The notes beneath the pieces were generated by a model. It searched no databases, was not told the DNA's origin, and saw only the letters and a program-made list of their open reading frames with translations. Positions 52,524-61,417 of a DNA stretch of 64,000 bases are shown piece after piece (within the stretch, counting starts at the first letter, position 1; the number at the start of each line of letters is the position of its first letter). The position numbers were made by a program, and so were the translations under genes. This DNA comes from Arcticimaribacter sp002477625 (lineage in GTDB: Bacteria; Bacteroidota; Bacteroidia; Flavobacteriales; Flavobacteriaceae): the NCBI GenBank assembly GCA_943846665.1, contig OX044358.1, positions 496,001-560,000 of the forward strand, in the 5' to 3' direction.

Positions 52524-53081
52524 ATGGAAACTTTTGTTGGCGCAGCTTGTTCTGCTTTACAAAAAGGGGAAACCCTACTCTACCCTACCGATACAATTTG
52601 GGGTATTGGTTGTGATGCAACAAATCCTGAAGCCGTGAAAAAAATTTATAAACTAAAGCAAAGGGCGGACAACAAAGCCCTGATTTGTTTAGTTGCAGAT
52701 CTTGCAATGCTCGAACAACTGACGGGACCCTTGGATGAAAAAATCAAAGGGATCGCTTTGAGTAAAAAACCGACAACTGTTATTTATCCTAAGGTAAATG
52801 GTCTTGCATCCAACCTAACCGCAGAAAATGGCAGTGCTGGAATTCGGATTGTACAAGATGCGTTCTGTAAGCAATTGATTCAAAGTTTCGGAAAACCTAT
52901 TGTTTCTACCTCAGCAAATGTAAGTGGAAATAACAGTCCAAAAGAATACAATGAAATCGACCAACCTATTTTGGATGGTGTTGACTATATCGTAGCTTTG
53001 AGAACAAATGAAATTAGAACCAACCCCTCGACTTTAATATCTATTGAAGCCGATGGAGCCCTTAAAACGCTAAGAGCATAA
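52524..53081 (+). CDS. Sua5/YciO/YrdC-type threonylcarbamoyl-AMP synthase
   Basis: 185 residues. Core motifs: LLYPTDTIWGIGCDATNPEAVKKIYKLKQRADNKALICLV near 20-60, the PTTVIYPK segment, IVQDAFCKQLIQSFGKPIVSTSANVSGN (substrate binding), and a C-terminal STLISIEADGALKTLRA. First step of the t6A modification of ANN-reading tRNAs. The CCA-adding gene starts two bases after its stop. Confidence 0.93.
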   Translation: METFVGAACSALQKGETLLYPTDTIWGIGCDATNPEAVKKIYKLKQRADNKALICLVADLAMLEQLTGPLDEKIKGIALSKKPTTVIYPKVNGLASNLTAENGSAGIRIVQDAFCKQLIQSFGKPIVSTSANVSGNNSPKEYNEIDQPILDGVDYIVALRTNEIRTNPSTLISIEADGALKTLRA

Positions 53082-53083
53082 TC

Positions 53084-54517
53084 ATGTTGAAAACGGACTT
53101 TAAAGAAATTTTAAACAGTCAGCTTTTTAAAACTGTTGGTGAAACAGCAGATGAGCTTGGGCTGGAGACTTATGCGATTGGCGGTTTCGTTCGAGATCAT
53201 TTACTGGACAGGAAAAGAAAGAATACTGATATCGACTTTGTGGTCCTTGGCTCAGGAATTAAACTCGCTCAAGAAGTACAAAAAAAATTACCCAAGGCAA
53301 CTAAAGTTCAGGTTTTTAAAACCTACGGTACTGCCATGCTCAAATGGGGAGACATAAGTCTAGAATTTGTTGGCGCTCGGAAAGAGTCGTATACCTCCGA
53401 AAGCCGCAATCCAGAAGTTACAGAAGGGAGTTTAGAAGACGATCAAAACCGTAGGGATTTTACAATCAACGCAATGGCGATCAGCCTAAACAAAGAAACC
53501 TACGGCACTTTGCTCGATCCTTTTAACGGACTTGCCGATTTAGAAAAGGGTATTCTTAGAACCCCTTTAGAACCTGGAATCACCTATTCGGATGACCCCT
53601 TACGGATGCTGCGTGCTGTGCGTTTTGCTTCTCAATTGGGTTTTATAATTGAAAAGAAATCGCTGGATGCAATTAAAGAACATGCCGATAGAATCTCGAT
53701 CATCACCAAAGAGCGCTGTGTAGAAGAGATCAATAAAATCATGCTGTGTGACCAACCTTCTTTTGGTTTTTTACTATTGGATGAAGTTAATCTTCTTCCC
53801 CTCCTCCTTCCTGAACTTGTTGATCTTAAAGGTATCGAAGAGGTAGAAGGGCAGACACATAAAGATAATTTTTATCACACTTTTGAAGTGGTAGATAATA
53901 TTTGCCGAACTACAGATGACCTGTGGTTGCGCTGGGCAGCTTTGTTGCACGATATTGGCAAAGCCCCAACCAAGCGCTTCCATAAAAAAAATGGTTGGAC
54001 CTTTCACGGACATGAATTTGTAGGTGCAAAAATGGTCTATAAACTCTTTAAACGAATGAAATTGCCTTTGAATGATAAGATGAAATTCGTTCAAAAGATG
54101 GTGTTGATGAGTTCACGGCCAATCGTTATTGCAGAAGATTTAGTAACCGATTCTGCCGTACGTCGTCTTGTTTTCGATGCAGGTGAAAACATCAATGATC
54201 TTATTACCTTGTGTGAGGCAGACATTACGACCAAAAACCCAAAACGCTTTGAACGCTATCACAACAACTTTAAAGTTGTTCGTAAAAAAATAGAAGAAGT
54301 TGAAGAACGGGATCATATCCGTAATTTTCAACCTCCCGTTTCAGGCGAACAGATCATGGAATCATTTGGTTTAGGTCCCTCAAAAGCAATTGGTCAAATC
54401 AAAGAAGCGATTAAAGAAGCAATATTAGAAGGGATCATTCCCAACGAAAAAGAAGCTGCTTTGGAGTTGATGAAAGCGGAAGGAAAAAAAATGGGATTAA
54501 AACTCATTGAAAAATAA
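53084..54517 (+). CDS. cca: CCA-adding tRNA nucleotidyltransferase with HD domain
   Basis: 477 residues. Poly(A)-polymerase-type head: YAIGGFVRDHLLDRKRKNTDIDFVVLG with the DxD catalytic pair, and EDDQNRRDFTINAMA. RNA-binding region YSDDPLRMLRAVRFASQLGF. C-terminal HD domain with LLHDIGKAPTKRFHKK and HGHEFVGA. Adds or repairs tRNA 3' CCA; relevant because tRNA-Pro(GGG) here lacks an encoded CCA. Confidence 0.92.
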   Translation: MLKTDFKEILNSQLFKTVGETADELGLETYAIGGFVRDHLLDRKRKNTDIDFVVLGSGIKLAQEVQKKLPKATKVQVFKTYGTAMLKWGDISLEFVGARKESYTSESRNPEVTEGSLEDDQNRRDFTINAMAISLNKETYGTLLDPFNGLADLEKGILRTPLEPGITYSDDPLRMLRAVRFASQLGFIIEKKSLDAIKEHADRISIITKERCVEEINKIMLCDQPSFGFLLLDEVNLLPLLLPELVDLKGIEEVEGQTHKDNFYHTFEVVDNICRTTDDLWLRWAALLHDIGKAPTKRFHKKNGWTFHGHEFVGAKMVYKLFKRMKLPLNDKMKFVQKMVLMSSRPIVIAEDLVTDSAVRRLVFDAGENINDLITLCEADITTKNPKRFERYHNNFKVVRKKIEEVEERDHIRNFQPPVSGEQIMESFGLGPSKAIGQIKEAIKEAILEGIIPNEKEAALELMKAEGKKMGLKLIEK

Positions 54518-54523
54518 TATACT

Positions 54524-55567
54524 ATGAAAACAGGTTTTCGCTTTTGGGTTGGGGTTTCACTGGTATTGATCTATCTGGTCATCGCAGCGGGAGCTATTGT
54601 TCGGGTGACTGGGAGTGGAATGGGGTGTCCGGATTGGCCGAAATGTTTTGGCTATTTAATCCCGCCTACGGAACGAGAACAACTGGATTGGAATGCGCAA
54701 CACGAATACAATGAAGGCGAAGTGATCATTGTAGATGAAGTTCTACGAGTCGCAAAAATGGATTTCATCAGTTCTTCACAATACGTCGAATCGAATTGGG
54801 AAGCCTATACAAAACACGACTACGCCCATTTCAATGCCTTTCATACTTGGGTTGAATTCATCAACCGATTGGCAGGAGCCCTAGCCGGAATAGCCACATT
54901 AATCGTTGGATTGCTTTCCATACGCTACTGGAAAAAGAAAAAAAGAATACCCCTACTCTCCTTGCTTGTAATTCTTGGGATGGGCTTCCAAGCTTGGTTA
55001 GGGAAAACGGTGGTTGATTCGAATCTACTACCAGCCAAGATCACCGTTCATATGGTCATGGCACTCCTTATTGTTGCGGTCTTGGTATATCTTTACGCCT
55101 TTACATCGCCCCATAAAAAAGAAGCTATCACTCCTCCTGCCCTGATCAAAAAACTAGGGTTGGTTGCTTTAGGATTGACACTCATACAAATCGGGATTGG
55201 AACTCAAATCCGACAATTCATTGATCTTCAAATTGATTTTTACGGGCTGGACCAGGCAGCAAAATGGTTGAACCCAGCTCCATTTAAATTTTATTTCCAC
55301 AGGAGTTTTTCAATTCTGGTAGTACTCATAAACGGATACTTGTTTTATACACTGCGTAAAATGAATTTGAATTTCCCTGTTTTCAAATGGGTTTTATTCA
55401 CACTCATCTGCGAAGTTTTAACCGGAATACTCATGTACTATTTAGATTTTCCTTTTGCCTCTCAACCCCTACATTTGCTCTTAGCTTCGCTTTTATTTGG
55501 TGCACAACTTTATTTTTTATTCCAATTATTCAATCACCACATTAACCTTCCTAAGCATGATTTATAG
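54524..55567 (+). CDS. ctaA: Haem A synthase, COX15/CtaA family
   Basis: 347 residues, about eight TM helices. AAGAIVRVTGSGMGCPDWPKCFG at the N-terminus; the haem-ligand His residues are in HTWVEFINRLAGALAG and later helices (HMVMALLIVAVL, HRSFSILVVLINGY, HLLLASLLFG). Oxidises haem O to haem A for cytochrome aa3 oxidase. Last 11 bases overlap the following gene. Confidence 0.93.
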   Translation: MKTGFRFWVGVSLVLIYLVIAAGAIVRVTGSGMGCPDWPKCFGYLIPPTEREQLDWNAQHEYNEGEVIIVDEVLRVAKMDFISSSQYVESNWEAYTKHDYAHFNAFHTWVEFINRLAGALAGIATLIVGLLSIRYWKKKKRIPLLSLLVILGMGFQAWLGKTVVDSNLLPAKITVHMVMALLIVAVLVYLYAFTSPHKKEAITPPALIKKLGLVALGLTLIQIGIGTQIRQFIDLQIDFYGLDQAAKWLNPAPFKFYFHRSFSILVVLINGYLFYTLRKMNLNFPVFKWVLFTLICEVLTGILMYYLDFPFASQPLHLLLASLLFGAQLYFLFQLFNHHINLPKHDL

Positions 55568-56048
55568 ATTTAGAGTTATTCTTGACACTAAAGAAGATAT
55601 CCTTCGCGATATTGAAATAGAAGCCACTGCCAGTTTGGAAGATTTTCATTACGCAATTGCTCAGGCATTTGGGTTTGGAGGACAAGAAATGGCCTCTTTT
55701 TACAGAACTAATGAAAATTGGGATCAAGGTGAGGAGATTCCATTATTGGACATGGAGGATGGAATTGTTCCGATGGGACAAGAACAAATAGACCAGGTTT
55801 TTGATGCAGAAAATCACCATTTAATTTATGTATACGACTTCTTGGACCTGTGGACGTTTTTTATTGAACTGATCGAAATTGGAGAAAAGGAACTAACCGT
55901 GCTCTACCCCAATTTAATCTTTGCCCAAGGCGAGGTTCCCGAAGAAGCGCCCCAAAAAGATTTTATAGCAGACGATGAAGTTTCAGATGAATTTGGAGCA
56001 GACGATGAAGAAGGAATTGACGACTTCAATGATGCTGACTTCTATTAG
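55557..56048 (+). CDS. Plasmid pRiA4b ORF-3-like protein
   Basis: 163 residues from ATG 55557, overlapping ctaA by 11 bases. Fold features: MIYRFRVILDTKEDILRDIEIEATASLEDFHYAIAQAFGF (first 40), HLIYVYDFLDLWTFFIELIEI and an Asp/Glu-rich C-terminal tail. Family is widespread in mobile and chromosomal contexts, function unknown. Confidence 0.88.
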   Translation: MIYRFRVILDTKEDILRDIEIEATASLEDFHYAIAQAFGFGGQEMASFYRTNENWDQGEEIPLLDMEDGIVPMGQEQIDQVFDAENHHLIYVYDFLDLWTFFIELIEIGEKELTVLYPNLIFAQGEVPEEAPQKDFIADDEVSDEFGADDEEGIDDFNDADFY

Positions 56049-56051
56049 CCT

Positions 56052-57125
56052 TTAGGAGTTCATCAAATTAGTCAAATTCATGTTTTTATAGTTTCTCAGT
56101 ACATAAGAAAAGGATGCTTCCATCACTCCGCCCATATTGGAACATTCTTTGAAAGCTTCGTCTTTGGTGAATTTATACAGTTCTTTGGTCAGGTTATCAA
56201 TATGCTCGGGTTTGGAAACCTGATCCATATTCATGATTTTTATAAGTTTATTTAAGCGTTTTCCGGCACTTAAAATCCGTTTTGCTAAAATCGAACGTTC
56301 CTCAATTTTGTACTGAATAATGGAATCGGTGGAGAGCTTATCTTTAACTACGGAGATCATGGGATAGTTTTCTTTAAAAAACTGTGGTCGATAGACCATC
56401 AGTTTCCCTTCAAAACTTTGTTGATCAAAATCAATGGCTCGGATTTGATAAATTACTTTATCAAAATCATGGGTGGGGATCACCACATAATTATAGGCGC
56501 GCATATCGCCCAACAAACGAATCATGGAACGTTCGTTGAACTTGACATACTCTTTAGCGATCTGGGCTTGCTCCGCTGGAGTACAATCATCTAAATACTT
56601 TTCTATGAATACATCACCCGGGATACCTGCGATATGCTCTTCGATAAGGGTGGAGTCGTTAACTAAAAAATTGAGATTATGCGGTGAAAGCATGTGTTCG
56701 AATTCCAATCCATAAACTCGAGAAGCATCTGTTTTCTTAACGTAAAAATAAGTGAAATTATCGTTTAAAATATTACGCACCTTAATCCGAAAGGGCTTAG
56801 AATTTCCAAATGTACAGTAGTCGATTGCATCAATATTGAGAAAAGGTATGGAGGATTCATTTCCATCGGAGTGCAATAAGGCGTATACTTTCTTTAGATT
56901 AAAATCTATTTCCACTCGTTCGCTGTCCGAATAATAGACGCGGACCCACAGCGTGTCTTGATCGTTTGCATCAAAAACCACTACAGAACCAGAAAACCGC
57001 AAAAGGTCGTCGTAATATACAGGAGTATAGACCCAACGGCTGTGCTGCTGTAAATATTTCTTTAGTTCATCTATAATGGGGTAAAATGGCTTTTTCTTAG
57101 AAATTAATTTTTCTTCCATGGGCAT
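56052..57125 (-). CDS. Conserved protein of unknown function
   Basis: 357 residues, no signal peptide and no TM helix, so probably cytoplasmic. I recognise no domain. Visible blocks: YPIIDELKKYLQQHSRWVYTP at the start, an all-alpha-beta middle (MIRLLGDMRAYNYVVIPTHDFDKVIYQIRAIDFDQQSF), and a helical C-terminus ending YKNMNLTNLMNS. Codon use is like its core-gene neighbours. Divergent from uvrB across 113 bases; its 3' end lies three bases from the pRiA4b ORF-3-like gene. Confidence 0.8.
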   Translation of the reverse strand: MPMEEKLISKKKPFYPIIDELKKYLQQHSRWVYTPVYYDDLLRFSGSVVVFDANDQDTLWVRVYYSDSERVEIDFNLKKVYALLHSDGNESSIPFLNIDAIDYCTFGNSKPFRIKVRNILNDNFTYFYVKKTDASRVYGLEFEHMLSPHNLNFLVNDSTLIEEHIAGIPGDVFIEKYLDDCTPAEQAQIAKEYVKFNERSMIRLLGDMRAYNYVVIPTHDFDKVIYQIRAIDFDQQSFEGKLMVYRPQFFKENYPMISVVKDKLSTDSIIQYKIEERSILAKRILSAGKRLNKLIKIMNMDQVSKPEHIDNLTKELYKFTKDEAFKECSNMGGVMEASFSYVLRNYKNMNLTNLMNS

Positions 57126-57238
57126 GCTTTTCTCAAAGGTACTACTTTATTCCATTGATTTTTTTCTAAAAATGAGATGCATAAGCTTGTATCACATACG
57201 ATCAAATTGCTTAAATTTAAAGCTTCATAAAACAAACA

Positions 57239-59227
57239 ATGGCTTTTAAATTAGTTTCGGAATTTTCACCTACAGGCGATCAACCAACAGCGATCAAACA
57301 ATTGGTCGATGGATTTTCGAAGACCGAAAAATTCATGACACTACAAGGAGTTACGGGCTCAGGGAAAACATTTACGGTAGCCAATGTCGTTCAAGAACTC
57401 GATCGTCCTACTCTGGTTCTGGCACACAACAAAACCCTTGCGGCTCAATTGTATTCTGAATTCAAACTGTTCTTTCCAGAAAATGCAGTAGAATATTTTG
57501 TTTCCTACTACGACTATTACCAACCCGAAGCCTATATACCCGTAACAGGAACTTATATTGAAAAAGACCTGTCGATAAACGAAGAGATCGAAAAATTGCG
57601 TCTAAGTACAACCTCTTCCCTCCTGTCTGGAAGAAGAGATGTAATTGTAGTTGCATCCGTTTCCTGCTTATATGGAATCGGAAATCCTGCCGAATTTCAA
57701 AAAAATGTAGTTTCCATAAAACGAGATCAAGTTATTTCGAGAACCAAGTTCTTACACCAATTGGTACAGAGTTTATACTCCAGAACCATGGCCGATTTTC
57801 AACACGGGAACTTTAGGGTGAAAGGTGATGTAGTTGATGTATATCCGAGTTATGCTGACACCGCTTTTAGAATTCACTTTTTTGGAGATGAGATCGAAGA
57901 GATTGAAGCCTTTGATCCGATCACTAATGAACGGATTGAGAAATTTGACCAACTGAATATTTACCCAGCCAACATGTTTGTGACTTCTCCGGATGTATTA
58001 CAAAATGCCATTCATGCCATTCAAGACGATTTGGTAAAACAACTTGATTTTTTTAGAGAAGTTGGAAAACACTTAGAAGCTAAACGTCTAGAAGAACGCA
58101 CCAATTTCGACTTGGAGATGATTCGGGAATTGGGCTACTGTTCTGGAATTGAAAACTATTCTCGTTATTTAGACGGTAGAAATCCGGGGACACGCCCCTT
58201 CTGTTTATTGGATTACTTTCCGGAAGATTTTTTAATGGTAATCGATGAAAGTCACGTTACGGTTTCACAAGTTCATGCGATGTATGGGGGCGATCGAAGT
58301 CGAAAAGAAAACTTAGTTGAATATGGGTTTAGACTTCCAGCAGCTATGGACAACCGACCCCTAAAGTTTGAAGAATTTGAAAGTTTACAAAACCAAGTGC
58401 TTTACGTAAGTGCAACCCCAGCTGACTATGAGTTGGAGAAAACAGAAGGTGTATTTGTAGAACAAATCATCCGACCCACGGGGCTGCTCGACCCGATAAT
58501 TGAAGTTCGCCCTAGTGAAAATCAGATTGATGATTTGATTGAAGAAATACAAAAAAGAACTGAAAAAGATGAACGAACGTTGGTTACAACCCTCACCAAA
58601 AGGATGGCAGAGGAACTCACCAAATACATGAGTCGCATCCAAATTCGCTGCCGTTACATACACAGTGATGTTGATACCCTAGAACGTGTAGAGATTATGC
58701 AAGATTTGAGGAAAGGTGTCTTCGATGTTCTCATTGGCGTAAACCTCTTGCGAGAAGGTTTGGACTTACCTGAAGTATCCTTGGTAGCAATTCTGGATGC
58801 CGATAAAGAAGGTTTTTTACGTTCGAATCGATCGCTTACCCAAACCGTTGGAAGAGCAGCAAGAAACGTAAATGGTTTGGCTATTTTTTATGCCGATCGG
58901 ATTACAAAAAGCATGCAGTTTACAATGGATCAGACAACCTACAGAAGGGAAAAACAAATGGAGTACAATACGTTGAACAATCAGATTCCAACAGCTTTAA
59001 ACAAATCTTTGGACAGTGCGTTATCTAAAAATTCTGTGGCTACCTATGCTTCAGAAAAAGAATCCAAGAAGGCTGCAGAAGAGGCAACACGTTATTTAAC
59101 CAAACCTCAAATCGAACAAAAAGTTCGAGACACAAGAAAGCTTATGGAGATTGCAGCAAAGGACTTAAACTTTGTTGAAGCTGCTTCTTTACGTGATAAA
59201 ATCAAAGCGTTGAAAGAACAACTATAA
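57239..59227 (+). CDS. uvrB: Excinuclease ABC subunit B
   Basis: 662 residues, full length. Walker A in LQGVTGSGKTFTVANV near 36-51, the beta-hairpin YYDYYQPEAYIPVTGTYIEKD near 93-113, SIVDESH-type LMVIDESHVTV, helicase motifs VTTLTKRMAEELT, GVNLLREGLDLPEVSLVAILDADKEGFLRS and QTVGRAARN, and a C-terminal UVR domain. Damage-verification helicase of nucleotide excision repair. The stop overlaps the pnuC start by one base (TAATG). Confidence 0.97.
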   Translation: MAFKLVSEFSPTGDQPTAIKQLVDGFSKTEKFMTLQGVTGSGKTFTVANVVQELDRPTLVLAHNKTLAAQLYSEFKLFFPENAVEYFVSYYDYYQPEAYIPVTGTYIEKDLSINEEIEKLRLSTTSSLLSGRRDVIVVASVSCLYGIGNPAEFQKNVVSIKRDQVISRTKFLHQLVQSLYSRTMADFQHGNFRVKGDVVDVYPSYADTAFRIHFFGDEIEEIEAFDPITNERIEKFDQLNIYPANMFVTSPDVLQNAIHAIQDDLVKQLDFFREVGKHLEAKRLEERTNFDLEMIRELGYCSGIENYSRYLDGRNPGTRPFCLLDYFPEDFLMVIDESHVTVSQVHAMYGGDRSRKENLVEYGFRLPAAMDNRPLKFEEFESLQNQVLYVSATPADYELEKTEGVFVEQIIRPTGLLDPIIEVRPSENQIDDLIEEIQKRTEKDERTLVTTLTKRMAEELTKYMSRIQIRCRYIHSDVDTLERVEIMQDLRKGVFDVLIGVNLLREGLDLPEVSLVAILDADKEGFLRSNRSLTQTVGRAARNVNGLAIFYADRITKSMQFTMDQTTYRREKQMEYNTLNNQIPTALNKSLDSALSKNSVATYASEKESKKAAEEATRYLTKPQIEQKVRDTRKLMEIAAKDLNFVEAASLRDKIKALKEQL

Positions 59228-59790
59228 TGAATTTAGCACTCGAAATTATAGCAGTAGGCTTGAGCCTTACGTTTCTGATTTTATTGATCAAAGAAAATAT
59301 ATACTGCTGGTTTTTTGGGATTACGGGTTCATTGGTCAGTATTTTTTTATTCTATCGCATTGGCCTCTATGCAGAGTCCATACTCTATTGTTACTATGTG
59401 CTTATTGGCTTTTATGGCTATCAGCTATGGAATTCAAAAGCAAACGCCCAAGAACTCCCAATCATTGATGTGCTCCCCAAACGACACTTCAGCTATATTT
59501 TAATAGGCGTTGTCACCGCTCTTTGCCTCGGTTATGTTCTAGAAAATTACACCGAAGCCAGCAACCCCTATCTCGATGCTTTCACTACAATTTTTAGTTT
59601 TATTGCAAGTTATCTTGAAGCTAAGAAAATCCTTAGCGTTTGGTATTATTGGATTATTGTCAACGGCGTAACCCTGGGGTTATACCTAAACAAAGAACTC
59701 TATATTTACTTTATCTTAACCCTACTCTACTTCGCCTTATCCTTTTACGGACTGCGAGAATGGAACCGAAAAATTAAACTTCAGGCTTAG
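59227..59790 (+). CDS. pnuC: Nicotinamide riboside/NMN transporter PnuC
   Basis: 187 residues, about seven TM helices. Hallmarks: IKENIYCWFFGITGSLVSIFLFY near 20-43 and YCYYVLIGFYGYQLWNS (PnuC motif) near 53, then YLEAKKILSVWYYWIIVNGVTLGLYL near the end. Facilitated uptake of the NAD precursor. Translationally coupled to uvrB; its last four bases overlap the 3' end of the convergent peptidase gene. Confidence 0.9.
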   Translation: MNLALEIIAVGLSLTFLILLIKENIYCWFFGITGSLVSIFLFYRIGLYAESILYCYYVLIGFYGYQLWNSKANAQELPIIDVLPKRHFSYILIGVVTALCLGYVLENYTEASNPYLDAFTTIFSFIASYLEAKKILSVWYYWIIVNGVTLGLYLNKELYIYFILTLLYFALSFYGLREWNRKIKLQA

Positions 59791-61271
59791 TATTTTGCTG
59801 GTTTTCCGTTTGCTGCAGAATTTTTAATAAAGATTCGAAGATCCTCATTCGCTTTTATTAGATCCTCACGACGTAAATACATCATATGCCCCGAGCGGTA
59901 GCCTTCGAAATGAAAACGATCTTTCATCTTTCCACTAGGATCGACCTGCCATTGGGTGTATTTGGCGTTGAAGTAGGTCGTAGCTCCATCGTAATAACCC
60001 GATTGAATCAACACCTCCAAATAGGGGTTTTGAGCCATCGCTTGTCTTAGGTTATCACGCGTATTATCGTTGTCGTTGTTCCAGGGGCGAACTGGTCCAA
60101 ACATATTGTATTTGACATCGGTTTTAAAGTTCAGTTCTTTTCGGATGTAGTGATTAATCGCTGGTGTAAATGAATGCAACCAAGAGGTCAATTCTGGACT
60201 GTAATCCGGACGCATACCTGCTTCCATTTTATCAATTCCAGTATAACGAGAATCCAAGCGCCCAATGGTTTTTCCTTCATCACGTAGTAGTTCTTTCCAG
60301 AAAAATGAATTCGGAACATTGAGGTTGTGCTGCAGAATTACATCCTCACTAAGCCCAGAGTAATAGGCCATTTGATTTGCGATCTTTTGTTTTTCTTCTA
60401 AACTTAAAAAACCACCACGAATCAAGGCAGGCGTAAGCTCGTCAATTGCGAATTTTTCAGCCTCAGGAAGTATATCCGTCAAGTCCTTATTCTGAAGCTC
60501 GGGTGCTAATTGTTTGTGGTACCAGGCGGCGGCAGTATAATAGGGTAAATTCAATGCAGAAGAAACAGGTCCCCCAACCCGCAACACTTTATAATCCGCT
60601 GGAGAAACCATAATCACACCATTCAAATACATCCATTGCTGATTTTGTAAAGCCAACGAAAGACCCATTACGCGGGTTCCGCCATAACTTTCTCCAATGA
60701 TGTATTTGGGCGCTTCCCAAAGCTGTTTTCTATTGACAAAAGTATTCATCCACTCGGCCAAGTATTTGACATCCTCATTGATTCCAAAAAAGGTTTCTCT
60801 CTTTTCTTTTTCACCCGCATACTCAATAATCCTAGAATAACCCGTATTGACGGGATTGATGAAAACAATGTCGGCAACATCCAACACGGAATAGGGATTG
60901 GTTTGAAAGCCATAGGGCTGAACAGGATAGCCTTCCGAATCAATACGCAAAACTTTAGGACCAGTGTAGGCCACATGCATCCATACTGAAGCGGAACCGG
61001 GTCCTCCATTAAAAGAAAAAATTATGGGCCGCTTGGCTTTGCTTTTATCATTGGTTCTTTTGTAATAGGTATAAAAAAGGGTAGCAATGGGCTTGCCATC
61101 CTCATCCCATACCGGCTGCGTACCGGTTTGTGCCTGATAATTAACAGCAACACCTTTTATCGTTGTACTGTGGTTGGTCGTCACAAGGGTATCTATGGGG
61201 ATTTGTCGCTCCTGAGCAAATAAGGAACAAGCAAACAGCGCATTCAAAACGAAGAAGTTTATAGTTTTCAT
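59787..61271 (-). CDS. S10-family serine carboxypeptidase, exported
   Basis: 494 residues with a signal peptide (1-19). Serine carboxypeptidase features: FSFNGGPGSASVWMHVAYTGP (oxyanion region), the nucleophile Ser in YIIGESYGGTRVMG near residue 195, the catalytic Asp/His region QSGYYDGATTYF and YRSGHMMYLRRED (catalytic His). Probably works in the periplasm or outside, trimming peptides. Not linked to other degradation genes. Confidence 0.93.
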   Translation of the reverse strand: MKTINFFVLNALFACSLFAQERQIPIDTLVTTNHSTTIKGVAVNYQAQTGTQPVWDEDGKPIATLFYTYYKRTNDKSKAKRPIIFSFNGGPGSASVWMHVAYTGPKVLRIDSEGYPVQPYGFQTNPYSVLDVADIVFINPVNTGYSRIIEYAGEKEKRETFFGINEDVKYLAEWMNTFVNRKQLWEAPKYIIGESYGGTRVMGLSLALQNQQWMYLNGVIMVSPADYKVLRVGGPVSSALNLPYYTAAAWYHKQLAPELQNKDLTDILPEAEKFAIDELTPALIRGGFLSLEEKQKIANQMAYYSGLSEDVILQHNLNVPNSFFWKELLRDEGKTIGRLDSRYTGIDKMEAGMRPDYSPELTSWLHSFTPAINHYIRKELNFKTDVKYNMFGPVRPWNNDNDNTRDNLRQAMAQNPYLEVLIQSGYYDGATTYFNAKYTQWQVDPSGKMKDRFHFEGYRSGHMMYLRREDLIKANEDLRIFIKNSAANGKPAKY

Positions 61272-61417
61272 ATGGGCATTATTTTAAAAAAATTAATAGC
61301 CCAATAAATGTATAGAAAACAAATGAAACATATATTATTCATAGATCATTTCTGCTAAAAAGTGCTTTAGGAATTGAACCTTAAAAACCGTAGCTTTAAA
61401 AAACTAAAACACAAGCC

